A stretch of DNA of 64,000 nt from NCBI GenBank assembly GCA_963576725.1, contig OY755237.1, forward strand, positions 66,560,269 through 66,624,268. The letters run 5' to 3'. Positions within the stretch are counted from its first letter, which is position 1; the number at the start of each line of letters is the position of its first letter. A program made the position numbers and the translations under genes. This document shows, in pieces, positions 59,501-60,740 of the stretch. The notes under the pieces were generated by a model. It was given only the letters and a program-made list of their open reading frames with translations, was not told the DNA's origin and did no database searches. The DNA is from Azorinus chamasolen (Eukaryota; Mollusca; Bivalvia; Cardiida; Solecurtidae).

Positions 59501-60410
59501 GACCCAGATCAAATAGTAGAGTGTACAGACATATAGTGTAGACCCAGACCCAGATAGTGTCTACACTATTTACTAATATTATTTGACCTCTTACTCCATG
59601 AATATTCATGTAAGAAATAATGACATCATGAGTATTAATTAGATTATTTTTATACAGGTACATGAACATAGGAAATTTTGACAATGGCAGAAGCTAACGA
59701 ATCAGATCTATATAATTCAATAAGCAAACAGAGCAGACCCTGATCAGACGGCTCCTATAGGAGCCATCTGATCTGGGTTTACCCAGATCAACCCTTTCCC
59801 TGATAGAGCAACCTTTACATGCCTATGCAAACAGAGTAGATACAGATCAATCTGATCAGGGTTTGCTGTTTGCTAATAAAATTATTAAGATCTCATTCAA
59901 CAGTTTCTGTCATGACCAAAAATTCCTGTATTTATATACATGTACCATTATAAAAATTAATCTAACAAATATTCATGATGTTATTATTTTTATACATGAT
60001 GTTATTACTTTTATATAAATAATCATCTGGTTAAGGGTTATAGTTATCTAAATGTAGTCAAACTGAATTATGCAGCTTTTAAAACTGTTGGAGATTGGGC
60101 ATCCGAATACTGAGCAAAAGACAAAGGTGCATACTCAAATACTATTATCGTCCTTTCTCCAACAAACCCTATGTTGCGACCACTCTTTAGAATCGTCTCT
60201 TTGAGACGATTCTAAAGAGTGGTCACAACATAGGGTTTGGTGGAGAAATAAAGAAGTTATTCTTGAAAATGTTCTAATTTACGCATCTTATCTGGGTCTC
60301 TGCTGAATACTTAGGGTAATTAGAGTAGATAAGAGTCTCTGTGAAAGAACAGGTGTCTCTTTTACCTTGTCTTCTAATGCTGGAGGTGATTTATCATCAG
60401 CTTTCTCTTC
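23549..60410 (-). CDS. Unrecognised intron-rich gene, 13 visible exons, 5'-partial
   Basis: Exons in transcript order: 60410-60366, 53844-53749, 47927-47801, 46574-46381, 45080-45018, 43813-43748, 36915-36806, 35247-35187, 32233-32071, 30506-30004, 26622-26417, 25425-25362 and 23620-23549. Every boundary is AG/GT and every phase fits, giving 589 residues then TAG. The N-terminal visible part is lysine-rich and probably helical (KQKHRMHKRLQRIELKHDD; DKMKREGKLKTQAEVDKFWQ). Next come a polar Ser/Asn/Glu-rich exon (46574-46381), the conserved-looking MPPLACFSLKLGENPPDPEE, and a very basic helical segment (KIELKLKEKNRKKTQRKVQR). Then follow about 130 residues of SLHHCEVLQ repeats and a Ser-rich tail ending AGKSVFAPT. 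I see no signal peptide, membrane segment or catalytic motif, and I cannot name the family. Symmetrical exons may have been missed. Introns are packed with MITEs. Confidence 0.7.
23705..24018. mobile_element. Family A2 left arm joined to a family A MITE
   Basis: 23705-23836 is the A2 long arm, cut off inside the core after GCAGACCCTGAT. At about 23841 a 5'-truncated family A element takes over with apex GGCTCCTACAGGAGCC and ends AAGTAAATGGTTAA. Confidence 0.65.
24036..24677. repeat. Tandemly duplicated 642-bp hairpin-bearing unit, copy 1
   Basis: Opens with a long inverted repeat, GGTTATTACACAGGTGACTA to TAGTCACCCGTGTAATAACC (24041-24178), whose loop is rich in GATATAGGCC words. A unique part and a smaller ATATAGG/CCTATA inverted repeat follow. 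It ends in TTACTATTTATAGTAACAAA. An open frame at 24318-24563 is shared with copy 2, but I do not recognise a protein. Confidence 0.8.
24678..25330. repeat. Tandemly duplicated hairpin-bearing unit, copy 2
   Basis: Head-to-tail second copy with the same order of hairpin, unique part and TTTATAGTAACAAAGG end. It has about 34 extra bases near 24920 (GGCGCTATTCTGACGTCATT). It ends about 30 bp from the 25362-25425 exon of the minus-strand gene. Confidence 0.8.
25740..25852. mobile_element. Small hairpin element, family E-like
   Basis: TTTCTCAGCTAAAGCATATC at the left pairs with GATAAGGCTTGGCTGAGAAA at the right; the inner arms are GCTGCTACTCA and TGAGTAGCAG. About 110 bp. Confidence 0.6.
26004..26371. 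mobile_element. Family A MITE interrupted by a family H hairpin
   Basis: TTAA at 26000-26003 and 26372-26375. Long arm reaches GCAGAATCAG, then family H (about 26131-26247), then ATCTATTATAATTG and the family A core with apex GGCTCCTACAGGAGG. Confidence 0.75.
26131..26247. mobile_element. Family H hairpin nested in family A
   Basis: ATTATAAAACTTTTTGCTTG, GAGTCTGAGATCATTCTCAA and the returning TTGAGAATGATCTAAGACTC, AGTTTTATAACC. Related copies are at about 39085, 53425 and 55809. Confidence 0.65.
26655..27000. mobile_element. Family C MITE interrupted by family A at its TTAA
   Basis: GTAAAACCTTTTTGGGG left end, AAATGGCTGCTTAA, then a family A element (26711-26910), then the rest of the family C hairpin with apex AGTTCCTCGAGGAGCTTT and GAGCTACCACCTGCC. 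Confidence 0.7.
26711..26910. mobile_element. Family A MITE nested in family C
   Basis: CCCTTTCCCTG...GAGGGAAAGGG. TTAA at 26707-26710, TTGA at 26911-26914. The hairpin has lost its apex and part of the left core. Confidence 0.8.
27097..27338. mobile_element. Family A2 MITE, intact
   Basis: 242 bp with TTAA at 27093-27096 and 27339-27342. Near-perfect palindrome with apex GGCTCCTCTAGGAGCC. The left flank CACCTGCTTAA again looks like part of a family C element. Confidence 0.9.
27425..27640. mobile_element. Family N core followed by family C core, both partial
   Basis: 27430-27490 has AAACAGTGTAGACCC and CTCTGATCATGGTCTGCAC. 27505-27600 has CAGGTGGTTGCTTAATGAAG and AGGAGCTTTCTGCA. Confidence 0.5.
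28095..29071. mobile_element. Family C MITE split by a Harbinger-like insertion
   Basis: CAGTAAAACCTGTCC at the left, ACAGGTTCTACTG at the right, TA at 28093-28094 and 29072-29073. The hairpin return arm CCTGCATTAAGCAACC is broken at its TAA. Confidence 0.85.
28241..29001. mobile_element. Harbinger-like non-autonomous element with TAA duplication
   Basis: 761 bp. Terminal repeats TGCCCAGTTTACATTAGCC and, on the other strand from the right end, TGCCTAGTTTACATTTGCC (17 of 19 match). TAA at 28238-28240 and 29002-29004. A 3-bp TAA/TWA duplication is typical of PIF/Harbinger. The interior is much richer in CpG than its surroundings, with repeated CCGTACG and CATCGCAC words. No transposase is seen. 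Confidence 0.8.
29160..29275. mobile_element. Family M hairpin element, partial
   Basis: Core AAATATTAAAGGCCCTGACC ... GATCTGAGTCTGCACTATTT and the right end GAATACTTAGGGTATTA. Confidence 0.5.
29369..29607. mobile_element. Family A2 MITE
   Basis: TTAACCCGTTCTCTGTTC start, complete long arm, apex GGCTCCTATAGGAGCC, right end ACGAAGGAAAG with the last bases lost. Confidence 0.8.
29745..29987. mobile_element. Family A MITE, intact, next to the coding minisatellite
   Basis: 243 bp with TTAA at 29741-29744 and 29988-29991. Apex CAGCTCCTACAGGAACTG. Its end is 16 bp from the splice donor of the 30004-30506 exon of the minus-strand gene. Confidence 0.9.
30004..30506 (-). CDS. Exon of the minus-strand gene containing a coding minisatellite
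   Basis: 503 bases: two complete a split ATA codon, then 167 codons. The first part (LHDSFINDLSIRYFLQNASV, then HVCDFVAPVDNTQ) looks like ordinary protein. From about 30413 down to 30018 it consists of 14 units of 27 or 30 bp, read as SLHHCEVLQ or SLQHHCEVLQ. Acceptor ATCTTTAG and donor GTTAAG flank it, and both neighbouring exons fit in phase. The exon call rests on this phase fit. Confidence 0.65.
30018..30413. repeat. 27/30-bp minisatellite, 14 units
   Basis: Unit CACAATGATG(TTG)TAGGC with TTTGTAAAACTT. The left part alternates 27- and 30-bp units (higher-order dimer) for about three rounds. All length changes are multiples of three. Confidence 0.95.
30594..30684. mobile_element. Family A core, partial
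   Basis: ACACCTTTGCAGGCAGAGTA, apex CAGCTCCAATAAGAACTG, CTGCTCTGTTTGC. Both outer ends are missing. Confidence 0.65.
30718..30925. mobile_element. Family B MITE
   Basis: TTAA(A) on the left, TTAA at 30926-30929. Perfect apex TTTGCTCCTATGGAGCAAA and a long ATTGTGATAAA arm; right end TATGAGGGAATGGG. Confidence 0.85.
31072..31165. mobile_element. Family C MITE core
   Basis: AGTGGTTGCTTAATGCAGAA and TTCATTCTGCATTAAGCTAC around TTCCTAGGGGAGC. Confidence 0.6.
31531..31780. mobile_element. Family F MITE
   Basis: AACTCTTTGCATGCTAGTGG left end; core GTTTGGATCCAGATCAGGCC with apex CCCCACATAATGTGGGG; right arm with TCAAACTGTTG and a final TAGCATGCA. Confidence 0.7.
31915..32012. mobile_element. Family A MITE right arm only
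   Basis: ATAGGAGCCATATGATCTG through TCTACTCTGTTTGCAAAGGC to GGTGTGAAGG. Confidence 0.6.
32071..32233 (-). CDS. Exon of the minus-strand gene
   Basis: 54 codons plus one base, between acceptor TTTCAG and donor GTATTC. Reads RDSYCEPRQVGSLSAQVSHV then KAKQRTIQNHMFLSYNSYRN then KITFDKIETLFKKI. The composition and the phase fit with both neighbours support coding; function unknown. Confidence 0.65.
32705..33165. mobile_element. Family B MITE followed directly by a family A MITE
   Basis: Family B 32705-32934 (TTAA at 32701-32704, apex TTTGCTCCTGTGGAGCAAA). Family A starts at 32940 with CCCTTTCCCTTTTG; its core (GACTCCTACATCCGC) and right end are decayed. Confidence 0.8.
33187..33401. mobile_element. 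Family A MITE, reverse orientation
   Basis: TTCCTTCCTTCATATAAATG left end, apex GGCTCCTATAGGAGCC, long arm ending AACAGGTAAAGGTTAA. Confidence 0.8.
33410..33800. other. Intron sequence, nothing recognised
   Basis: AT-rich intron of the minus-strand gene with no clear repeat or coding pattern. Confidence 0.4.
33820..33979. mobile_element. Family B-like MITE with a family A-like right end
   Basis: ATTACCTCATAATTATGCAT left part, AGTCACTTTTTTAAATCATT, apex TTTGCTCCATAGGACCAAA, then ACACAAATCTAAAAG and the right end ACAGGGAAAGGG with TTAA. Confidence 0.65.
34329..34534. mobile_element. Family C MITE, intact hairpin
   Basis: 206 bp, CAGTAAAACCCCTCTAATGC to GCATTAGAGGGGTTTTACTG. Right flank TA, left flank AA. 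Perfect apex AAAGCTCCGATAGGAGCTTT. Confidence 0.88.
34604..34723. mobile_element. Family A MITE made of two short arms
   Basis: Both sides carry the short-arm type (AAATGCCTCTTC and TATAGGTGTAAAAGGC), so the element is nearly a simple inverted repeat. Right end ATAAAGGG then TTAA. Confidence 0.6.
34760..35001. mobile_element. Family G MITE with TTAA duplication
   Basis: 242 bp; TTAA at 34756-34759 and 35002-35005. Ends CCCTTCACTTGC and GCAAGCGAAGGG. Apex GCTCCTGCAGGAGC. Its 67-codon open frame recurs in other copies and is a by-product of the repeat. Confidence 0.9.
35318..35560. mobile_element. Family A MITE, reverse orientation, ends eroded
   Basis: Apex GGCTCCTGTGGGAACC, CTGCTCTGTTTGCTAATGG, long arm to TCTTACATGAAGATTTATG. 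It begins about 70 bp from the 35187-35247 exon. Confidence 0.75.
35685..35722. repeat. Short ACT/CAA microsatellite
   Basis: CACTACTACAACAACAACAA then TGACAACAACAACAAGG. Confidence 0.8.
35891..36133. mobile_element. Family A MITE, intact
   Basis: TTAA at 35887-35890 and 36134-36137. Apex GGTTCCAATAGGAGCC. Another family A element starts within a base or two of the shared right TTAA. Confidence 0.85.
36138..36355. mobile_element. Family A MITE, reverse, 3' end lost
   Basis: ACCTTTACTTCATATAAACA start, decayed core CGCTCTAGTAGGAGC, long arm to GATGTCAATATTTCTG, where it is cut by the family D remnant. Confidence 0.7.
36356..36802. mobile_element. Family D MITE right half split by another TTAA element, plus a C-type end
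   Basis: 36356-36390 is the family D core return arm (GGAGCTTTCAGCATTAC). An insertion (36391-36622) follows, then GCTGGCACGTATGTTTCTAG and the end GAGATATCAAAGTTCAACTG at 36764. The stretch up to GGGGATTTTACTGTA at 36801 looks like a second TA-flanked terminus lying against a splice donor. Confidence 0.65.
36391..36622. mobile_element. TTAA-flanked element with AGGCATTTC ends
   Basis: 232 bp, AGGCATTTCAAAG...CTTTCGAAATGCCT, TTAA at 36387-36390 and 36623-36626. The interior (CAGCTGTGCGCCTGCAGTG) is unlike the other families. Only copy seen in the window. Confidence 0.7.
37146..37370. mobile_element. Family A MITE, reverse
   Basis: TTAA at 37142-37145. Shortened apex region ACACATGTAGGACCTGTC, long arm to CAGGTAAAAGG followed by ATTA. 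Confidence 0.75.
37530..37875. mobile_element. Family C MITE interrupted by family A at its TTAA
   Basis: CAGGTGGTAGCTTAA at 37537-37552, then family A 37553-37730, then TTTATGCAGGATGAAAGCTA and the hairpin return CTTTCATCCTGCCTTAAAC. The outer ends are decayed. Confidence 0.7.
37553..37730. mobile_element. Family A MITE nested in family C
   Basis: TTAA at 37549-37552, TTTA at 37731-37734. Apex CAGCTCCTATAGAAGCTG, right end ATCAGGTAAAGGG; part of the long arm is missing. Confidence 0.8.
38185..38445. repeat. Two adjacent large inverted repeats, unclassified
   Basis: 38192-38292: TTCTAACATGACTCTGAACC pairs with GGTTCAGTCATGTTAGAA. 38306-38440: AAATTTGTAGCTGTG with ATAATGC pairs with GATAATGCACAGCTACGAAT. 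Neither matches the MITE families elsewhere in the window. Confidence 0.6.
38478..38726. mobile_element. Family A MITE
   Basis: CTATTACATTGTGAATATAT start, apex CAGCTCCTGCAGGAGATG, right end AAGTAAAAGG. Confidence 0.75.
38730..39080. other. Intron sequence, nothing recognised
   Basis: No repeat family or coding pattern identified in this intron stretch. Confidence 0.35.
39260..39643. mobile_element. Family F MITE and family B MITE sharing one TTAA
   Basis: Family F 39260-39418: TTAA at 39256-39259, ACTATTTCGCTAC...GCAGCGAAAGAG ends, apex CTGAGTTACTCAG. TTAA 39419-39422 is shared with family B 39423-39643 (perfect apex TTTGCTCCTCAGGAGCAAA; TTAA 39644-39647). Confidence 0.85.
39689..40139. 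mobile_element. Family A MITE interrupted by a family C MITE
   Basis: TTAA at 39685-39688 and 40140-40143. The long arm breaks at AGTAGAATAATAAC and resumes at TTTTATTCCATAAGC; the insert is the family C element at 39819. Confidence 0.88.
39819..40022. mobile_element. Family C MITE nested in family A, TA duplication
   Basis: 204 bp. CAGTAAAACCCCTCTAAACC...GGTTTAGAGGGGTTTTACTG, TA at 39817-39818 and 40023-40024. Apex AAAGCTCCTCTAGGAGCTTT. Confidence 0.9.
40237..40555. mobile_element. Family D MITE with TA duplication
   Basis: 319 bp. CAGTTGAAATTCGATATCTC...GGAGATATCGTCGAAGTTCC, TA at 40235-40236 and 40556-40557. Apex AAAGCTCCTACAGGAGCTTT. Confidence 0.88.
40685..41149. mobile_element. Two family F MITEs
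   Basis: 40685-40903: TTAA at 40681-40684 and 40904-40907, ends CTGTTTGCAGGCTA and TAGCATGCAGAG. 40955-41149: TTAA at 40951-40954 and 41150-41153, core GTTTGGATCCAGATGAGATT with return GTATCTCATCAGGATCTGAA. Confidence 0.8.
41295..41630. mobile_element. Family F core followed by a damaged family B MITE
   Basis: 41305-41370 has the family F hairpin GATGCTGAGTAACTCTGCGTC. Family B runs from about 41437 (CCATTCTCTCCTAATG) to GGGGGAATGG at 41630; its hairpin has a rearranged middle. Confidence 0.7.
41766..42078. mobile_element. Family D MITE with TA duplication
   Basis: 313 bp, CAGGTGAACTTTGATATCTC...GATATTGAAGTTCAACCG, TA on both sides. Apex AGGTCCTGTAGGAGCTTT. Confidence 0.85.
42091..42332. 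mobile_element. Family G MITE with TTAA duplication
   Basis: 242 bp, TTAA at 42087-42090 and 42333-42336, opposite orientation to the copies at 34760, 50152 and 54134. Perfect palindrome around GCTCCTGCAGGAGC. Confidence 0.9.
42441..42912. mobile_element. Two family A MITEs in tandem
   Basis: 42441-42680 has TTAA on both sides. About 42691-42912 is a second, more decayed copy with apex TCTCCTACAGGAGCC. Confidence 0.8.
42999..43251. mobile_element. Family A MITE, reverse
   Basis: TTAA at 42995-42998 and 43252-43255. Decayed apex AACTTAGTTAGGAGCC; complete long arm with GATGTCATTCTTTCTTACAT. Confidence 0.8.
43260..43740. other. Intron sequence, nothing recognised
   Basis: AT-rich intron just downstream (in transcript order) of the 43748-43813 exon; no repeat family recognised. 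Confidence 0.35.
43843..44555. mobile_element. Four-element MITE nest: C containing A, A containing B, plus a second B
   Basis: Family C left part 43843-43976 stops at TATTAA. A short family A-type element spans 43977-44279 and is itself split by family B 44003-44233 (TTAA 43999-44002 and 44234-44237). TTAA 44280-44283 is followed by a second family B 44284-44481 and TTAA 44482-44485, after which family C resumes with GCAACCATCTGCTG to ATACTG. Confidence 0.82.
44585..44934. mobile_element. Family A long arm followed by a family B MITE
   Basis: 44585-44711 is a truncated family A (ACAGTTTTTACAATGGCC...GGAGTAATGAG). Family B 44714-44934 follows with perfect apex TTTGCTCCTATAGGAGCAAA and TTAA on the right; left flank TTAG. 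Confidence 0.8.
45108..45335. mobile_element. Family A MITE with shortened hairpin
   Basis: AATCCTTTAATCCATGAATA start; core closes as GATCAGACAGCTCTGTCTGATC; right end decayed. Confidence 0.7.
45661..45888. mobile_element. Chimeric MITE: family B body, family A right end
   Basis: TTAA at 45657-45660 and 45889-45892. CCCATTACCTCCTAGAC left end, apex TTTGCTCCTAGGGAGCAAA, but after TTACAGAGGCATAGAAAGGC it ends in TTTATGGAGTAAAAGG, the family A end. Confidence 0.75.
45968..46185. mobile_element. Family A2 MITE, reverse, 5'-truncated
   Basis: Apex GGCTCCTATAGGAGCC, then TTTCTTTCCTTTCTAAAATG and AACATAGAACAGGGAAAGGG with TTAA. Confidence 0.8.
46381..46574 (-). CDS. Exon of the minus-strand gene, polar segment
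   Basis: Two bases plus 64 codons between TTTCAG-type acceptor (ATTTCAG) and donor GTAAGG. Begins DIGIGQQPMQQDSETNTNEN and contains KEPWAITQKF; rich in Ser, Glu and Gln, likely disordered. Codon use is less AT-biased than the introns, supporting coding. Confidence 0.7.
46607..47040. mobile_element. Family A MITE split by a family B MITE
   Basis: The family A right arm breaks at CATAGAAAGGCTTAA and resumes at TCATGGAGTAAAGGG. Family B (46803-47021; TTAA 46799-46802 and 47022-47025; apex GCTCCTATAGGAGC) sits between. Confidence 0.8.
47050..47398. mobile_element. Truncated family A plus a complete family A MITE
   Basis: 47050-47157 is a left half reaching the apex CCCCTATAGGAGG. 47162-47398 is complete with TTAA on both sides and apex GATCCTACAGGAGCC. 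Confidence 0.75.
47415..47581. mobile_element. Family C MITE with deleted hairpin apex
   Basis: CAGTAAAACCTCTCTAAACC...GGTTTTACTG? ends (right end GTTTAGAGAGGTTTTACTG), TA duplication. About 37 bp of the hairpin, including GCTCC-NNNN-GGAGC, are missing. Confidence 0.85.
47670..47775. mobile_element. Family A MITE fragment next to an exon
   Basis: TTATTCCATAAGCAAACAGA, apex GATGCCTACAGGAGCC, CTACTCTGTTTGCACAGAC. It ends within 40 bp of the donor of the 47801-47927 exon. Confidence 0.7.
47801..47927 (-). CDS. Exon of the minus-strand gene, lysine-rich helical segment
   Basis: 42 codons plus one base between acceptor ATTCAG and donor GTGCGT. Reads IIVLQDKMKREGKLKTQAEV then DKFWQDIRKPDVFYSQFKVK then QT. 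One of the best-looking exons by composition and codon use; family unknown. Confidence 0.75.
47976..48207. mobile_element. Family A MITE with right arm partly lost
   Basis: TGTCCCTGTTGAATATACAT start, core to GATCAGACGGCGTCTGAAGG, then CATATGTTTGCAAAGGC and GAAGGAAAAGG with TTAA. Confidence 0.75.
48262..48602. repeat. 30-bp tandem repeat, about 11 units
   Basis: Unit GGTTTGGTTGAGAAATAAGG plus GATTCTCCAA, with drift between units. The core TTTGGTTGAGAAATA resembles part of family E (TTTGGTGGAGAAAT), suggesting amplification of a MITE arm. Open frames on the minus strand arise from the period of 30. Confidence 0.85.
48801..49201. mobile_element. Family C MITE interrupted by family N at its TTAA
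   Basis: CAGTAGAACCTACCTATAGT...GACAGGTTCAACTG with TA duplication (48799-48800 and 49202-49203). The hairpin return arm CATCCTGCATTAA is broken by family N and resumes GGTACCACC. Confidence 0.85.
48936..49136. mobile_element. Family N MITE nested in family C, TTAA duplication
   Basis: 201 bp, CCCTTATTGTGCGGG...TTGTAAGGG, TTAA at 48932-48935 and 49137-49140. Core TTTGCAAACAGTGTAGACCC with GGGTCTGCACTGTTTGC. Confidence 0.85.
49282..49700. mobile_element. Family A, family F and family N elements abutting
   Basis: Family A 49282-49499 ends ATTCATGGAGT directly against family F (GAACTCTTTGCTAGTGG; core GTTTGAATCCAGATCTCATT), cut near 49580. A family N core follows (GTGCAGACTCTGATGAGAGG; TCTACACTGTTTGCC). 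Confidence 0.7.
49863..50092. mobile_element. Family B MITE
   Basis: TTAA at 49859-49862 and 50093-50096. Extra CATTACCTCATAGAC copy near the left end; apex TAGCTCGTATGGAACAAA. Confidence 0.8.
50152..50393. mobile_element. Family G MITE with TTAA duplication
   Basis: 242 bp, TTAA at 50148-50151 and 50394-50397. Apex GCTCCTGTAGGAGC. Confidence 0.9.
50450..50883. mobile_element. Family A fragment and a complete family A MITE
   Basis: 50450-50550 has AAGCAAACAGTGCAGACCC and a collapsed right arm. 50643-50883 is complete, reverse orientation, TTAA both sides, apex TGCTCCAATAGGAGCC. Confidence 0.8.
50956..51160. mobile_element. Family C MITE
   Basis: GTAAAACCCCGCTAATGCGA...TCGCATTAGAGGGGTTCTAC, TA on the right. 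Hairpin with changed apex AAAGCTCAAAGAGGAGCTTT. Confidence 0.85.
51170..51350. mobile_element. Family A MITE, reverse, partial
   Basis: Decayed core with apex GGCTCCTAATTTAAAAAGAG and the long-arm part TTCTACAGTTTCTGCCATGG. Confidence 0.6.
51350..51497 (+). pseudogene. Coding-like fragment, unclassified
   Basis: An open frame reads WTQPVSKYYSSHALSRQKVE then AKDKARSVHSVMIRRLKALL then YPSSHQFGNS and a stop. Composition and codon use look protein-derived, unlike nearby sequence, but there is no start, no clear splice site on the left, and no family I recognise. Confidence 0.3.
51634..51829. mobile_element. Family N-like MITE with TTAA duplication
   Basis: TTAA at 51630-51633 and 51830-51833. 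CCCTTTAAACTGG left end; core GACAAACAGCGTAAACCC with GAGTCTACACTGTATGC. Confidence 0.65.
51955..52180. mobile_element. Family M hairpin element
   Basis: AATTACCCTAAGTATTCGTA left end, core AAATAGTGCAGACCC with GGATCTACACTATTTGC, right end CTGAATACTTAGGATAAAT. Confidence 0.7.
52185..52610. mobile_element. Family E element split by a family B MITE
   Basis: Family E left part GGCCTAGATAAGATGCTAAA breaks at AATTAA. Family B (52218-52433; TTAA 52214-52217 and 52434-52437) follows, then family E resumes through TTTCTCCACCAACCCCTATG and its return arm. Confidence 0.75.
52800..53140. mobile_element. Family A fragment and family N/M cores
   Basis: 52800-52915: CACCCTTTCATTCATATAAA, decayed core. 52935-53000: AAACAGTGCAGACCCTGGCC with GGGTCTACACTGTTTGC. 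53040-53105: AATAATGCAGACTCAGATC with CAGGTCTACACAATTTGC. Confidence 0.6.
53425..53580. mobile_element. Family H hairpin element
   Basis: CAAGGCTATAAAACGTTTTG...CAAGACGTTTTATAACCTTT with arms GAGTCTGAGATCATTCTCAT and ATGATCTCAGACTC, inner CTGATTGGTCAGATG pairing. Confidence 0.75.
53624..53705. mobile_element. Family N core
   Basis: GACAAACAGTGCAGACCTTG and GCCCTGTTTGCAAATCAC around GGGCTCCTGAGAGGAGCCC. Confidence 0.55.
53749..53844 (-). CDS. Exon of the minus-strand gene, basic helical segment
   Basis: 32 codons between acceptor ACCATAG and donor GTAAGT. Reads KQKHRMHKRLQRIELKHDDS then FMKDLPRTDVSR. Consensus splice sites and clean composition; family unknown. Confidence 0.75.
53893..54078. 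mobile_element. Family E hairpin element
   Basis: GAGGTCTAGATAAGATGCGT...TTTACCTGTAGCTCTG; arms TATTATGACCACTCTTTAGA and its complement. Confidence 0.75.
54134..54375. mobile_element. Family G MITE with TTAA duplication
   Basis: 242 bp, TTAA at 54130-54133 and 54376-54379. Apex GCTCTTGCAGGAGC. Confidence 0.9.
54387..54842. mobile_element. Two family A MITEs
   Basis: 54387-54600 is reverse with apex TGTTCCTGTAGGAGC and a decayed right end. 54633-54842 has a rearranged core (GATCAGACCCTGATCTCC) and ends GGAGTAAAGAGCTAA. Confidence 0.7.
55095..55342. repeat. Interspersed repeat with GACGGACAGACGGACG tract
   Basis: Starts TGACCTTTGACCTTG-like words (CCGACCTTTGACCCTGAAGG, TGACCTTGATCTTTGACCC), then a GGACGGACAGACGGACGGAC tract, ending TGCCCGCTGTTGGGGGGCAT. 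Same general type as the tail of the 157-bp array, in the opposite sense. Confidence 0.6.
55428..55655. mobile_element. Family A MITE with left hairpin arm lost
   Basis: TTAACCCTGTCCCTGTTC start; the core jumps from AACAAAGCAG to GAGCCATCTGATCTG; right end decayed. Confidence 0.7.
55809..55980. mobile_element. Family H hairpin with triplicated left arm
   Basis: CTCAAGCTTTTGATTGGTCA followed by GATTTGAGTT occurs three times in tandem (31-bp period), then CCTTTGG and a single complementary right arm CAAATCTGACCAATCAAAAG. Confidence 0.85.
56070..56748. mobile_element. Cluster of four family A MITEs or fragments
   Basis: 56070-56130 core fragment; 56138-56352 reverse copy with weak apex GGCTCAAGAAGGGGC; 56358-56520 reverse copy, truncated, apex AGCTTCTATAGGAGCT; 56521-56748 forward copy, apex GGCTCCTATAGGAGCTG, ends GGAGTAAAGAGTTAA. 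Confidence 0.7.
56755..57100. other. Intron sequence, nothing recognised
   Basis: AT-rich intron of the minus-strand gene; no repeat family or exon recognised. Confidence 0.35.
57111..57349. mobile_element. Family A2 MITE, reverse
   Basis: CCCTTTCCCTCAAATAAACG...GAACAGGGAAAGGG, right TTAA. Apex GGCTCCTAGAGGAGCC. Confidence 0.88.
57605..58100. mobile_element. Family A MITE split by an A2 insertion
   Basis: Left part to TTTGCTTAT at 57710, right part from AAGCATAATATACTTAGATC (57957) to the ATAAATATTCATAAAAG end. Confidence 0.75.
57711..57952. mobile_element. Family A2 MITE nested in family A
   Basis: CCCTTTCCCTCATACAAACA...AACAGGGAAAGGG, right TTAA, left TTAT. Apex AGCTCCTAGAGGAGCC. It interrupts family A at the same internal point as the insertion at 21177. 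Confidence 0.82.
58155..58737. mobile_element. Family N, family A and family A2 elements
   Basis: 58155-58517 looks like a family N element (CCCTTTTAATGCTGGG...GGTCTACACTGTTTGC...CAAAAGG) containing a 3'-truncated family A from 58203 (apex GGCTCCTTAGGAGCC). Family A2 58523-58737 follows with TTAA both sides and its left hairpin arm deleted. Confidence 0.65.
58980..59060. mobile_element. Family A left part
   Basis: CCCCTTTTCTCCATAGTTAT, TTTGCAAACAGGGTAGACAC, cut off after CAGACAGCTC. Confidence 0.5.
59061..59435. other. Intron sequence, nothing recognised
   Basis: No coding pattern or repeat family recognised, apart from a short local duplication of TTCTTGTAACTATTTGATAA near 59330-59375. Confidence 0.35.
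59440..59585. mobile_element. Family M hairpin element with duplicated left core
   Basis: ACCCTAAATATCCTAAGTAT left end; GCATATAGTGTAGACCCAG occurs twice (59490 and 59531) before the return GTGTCTACACTATTTAC. Confidence 0.6.
59590..60037. mobile_element. Two family A MITEs
   Basis: 59590-59788: long arm and palindrome with apex GGCTCCTATAGGAGCC, truncated at the right. 59791-60037: reverse copy with apex lost, ends GGTTAAGGG. Confidence 0.75.
60125..60300. mobile_element. Family E hairpin element, well preserved
   Basis: TTTCTCCAACAAACCCTATG, TGCGACCACTCTTTAGAATC, apex GTCTCTTTGAGAC and a complete return arm to GGTGGAGAAAT. It ends 66 bp from the 60366-60410 exon. Confidence 0.85.
60366..60410 (-). 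CDS. First visible exon of the minus-strand gene
   Basis: 15 codons, EEKADDKSPPALEDK, between acceptor TTAATCAG and donor GTAAAA. Short, so less certain alone, but in phase with the 53749-53844 exon and similar in charged composition. No exon is recognised between here and the right edge. Confidence 0.55.
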
Positions 60411-60507
60411 CTGATTAAACAAACACTCAATGAAATATAATTGTTCTGAAATTGTTTTCTTTCCTCTCTACAACCTTTTACTCTTTTGTTGGACTATTAC
60501 TAATGCA

Positions 60508-60740
60508 CAGTAGAACCCCTCTAATGTACAGCAGAACTCCTCTAAAACAACAACTTCATGAATAAAGATAGATGTCTATATAAAAGCAGGTGGTTGCTTA
60601 ATGTAGGGCTAATTAAAGTAATGCAGAAAGCTCATGCAGGAGTGTTCTACATAACTTTAGTCCTGCATTAAGCTACCACTTGCCTTTAAGACTCAGTCAT
60701 ACCTTTTCTTGGTGGTCATATTATAATTAGTGGGGTTTTA
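60508..60740. mobile_element. Family C MITE, decayed
   Basis: CAGTAGAACCCCTCTAATGT (a second CAGCAGAACTCCTCT follows), core CAGGTGGTTGCTTAATGTAG with TCCTGCATTAAGCTACCAC, right end TTAGTGGGGTTTTACC. Confidence 0.75.
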
